From assembly GCA_003056245.1 (NCBI GenBank), contig MVDH01000005.1:173317-237316 (forward strand): a stretch of DNA of 64,000 bases. Reading direction: 5' to 3'. Below the pieces are notes generated by a model, which worked only from the letters and a program-made list of their open reading frames with translations, searched no databases and was not told the origin of the DNA. Shown one piece after another: positions 63,981 to 64,000 of the stretch (positions are counted from its first letter, which is position 1; every line of letters begins with the position of its first letter). Position numbers and translations under genes: made by a program. Source of the DNA: Cellvibrio sp. 79. GTDB taxonomy: Bacteria; Pseudomonadota; Gammaproteobacteria; Pseudomonadales; Cellvibrionaceae.

Positions 63981-64000
63981 GATAGGTTCTCTCTAGGCTT

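Overview
The window looks like chromosomal DNA of a cellulolytic gammaproteobacterium of the Cellvibrio type (Cellvibrionales). Three things suggest this. The housekeeping gene order is pseudomonad-like: rpsP-rimM-trmD-rplS, xerD-dsbC-hom-thrC-recJ, tesA/ybbA-ybbP, purM-purN-DUF3108 facing DUF2066-hda, and arsC-wrbA-DUF2069-sppA. The secreted proteins carry long polyserine linkers, a hallmark of Cellvibrio/Saccharophagus enzymes. Several glycoside hydrolases and CBM2 cellulose-binding modules are present. The species assignment is inference from memory, not a database result. I see no tRNA, rRNA, CRISPR array, insertion sequence or prophage.

Layout. 0.2-1.2 kb: a TauD-like dioxygenase. 1.2-4.4 kb: a ybhP-clsB-ybhN membrane-lipid operon. 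5-8.2 kb: SapC, a ribosome hibernation factor, a small heat-shock protein with a ROSE-like RNA thermometer leader, and a GlxA-type AraC regulator. 8.3-19.2 kb: core metabolism and translation (fabY, the rpsP operon, xerD, dsbC, threonine genes, recJ). 19.2-24.7 kb: tesA, the YbbA/YbbP ABC system and a MATE exporter. 25-32 kb: membrane glycosyltransferases, one with a C-terminal NPCBM-like domain, facing a gtrA/gtrB-type cluster. 32-39.3 kb: a small His/Cys-rich protein facing a MerR regulator with an incomplete metal site, dcd, slyD, purine genes and hda. 39.4-43.8 kb: a GH9 lipoprotein and a PQQ sugar dehydrogenase/diheme cytochrome lipoprotein. 43.9-50.5 kb: sppA, wrbA, arsC, a BrkB-type protein, a lone receiver domain and avtA.

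The most interesting part is 50.6-64.0 kb. Two paralogous secreted multidomain proteins have the order CBM2, Ser linker, YceI, fibronectin-like domain, cytochrome c, then DUF1587/1595/1592/1588/1585. Each is followed by a DUF1552 protein with a twin-arginine-type signal. Between the two pairs lies a cellulase (CBM2-GH5-unknown beta domain) that ends in another YceI domain. YceI proteins bind isoprenoid quinones, and the partners carry two or three CxxCH haem motifs. The locus therefore reads as a cellulose-anchored redox system built next to a hydrolase, possibly passing electrons to oxidative polysaccharide cleavage. No LPMO gene is in the window. The PQQ dehydrogenase/cytochrome lipoprotein at 41.5-43.8 kb is a plausible electron source. 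Related CBM2/YceI/cytochrome proteins (Cbp2D/Cbp2E) are known from Cellvibrio japonicus. The DUF1552 pairing and the GH5-YceI fusion are what I would look at first.

Limits: all calls come from reading motifs by eye. Domain boundaries are approximate and no alignment or folding program was run.
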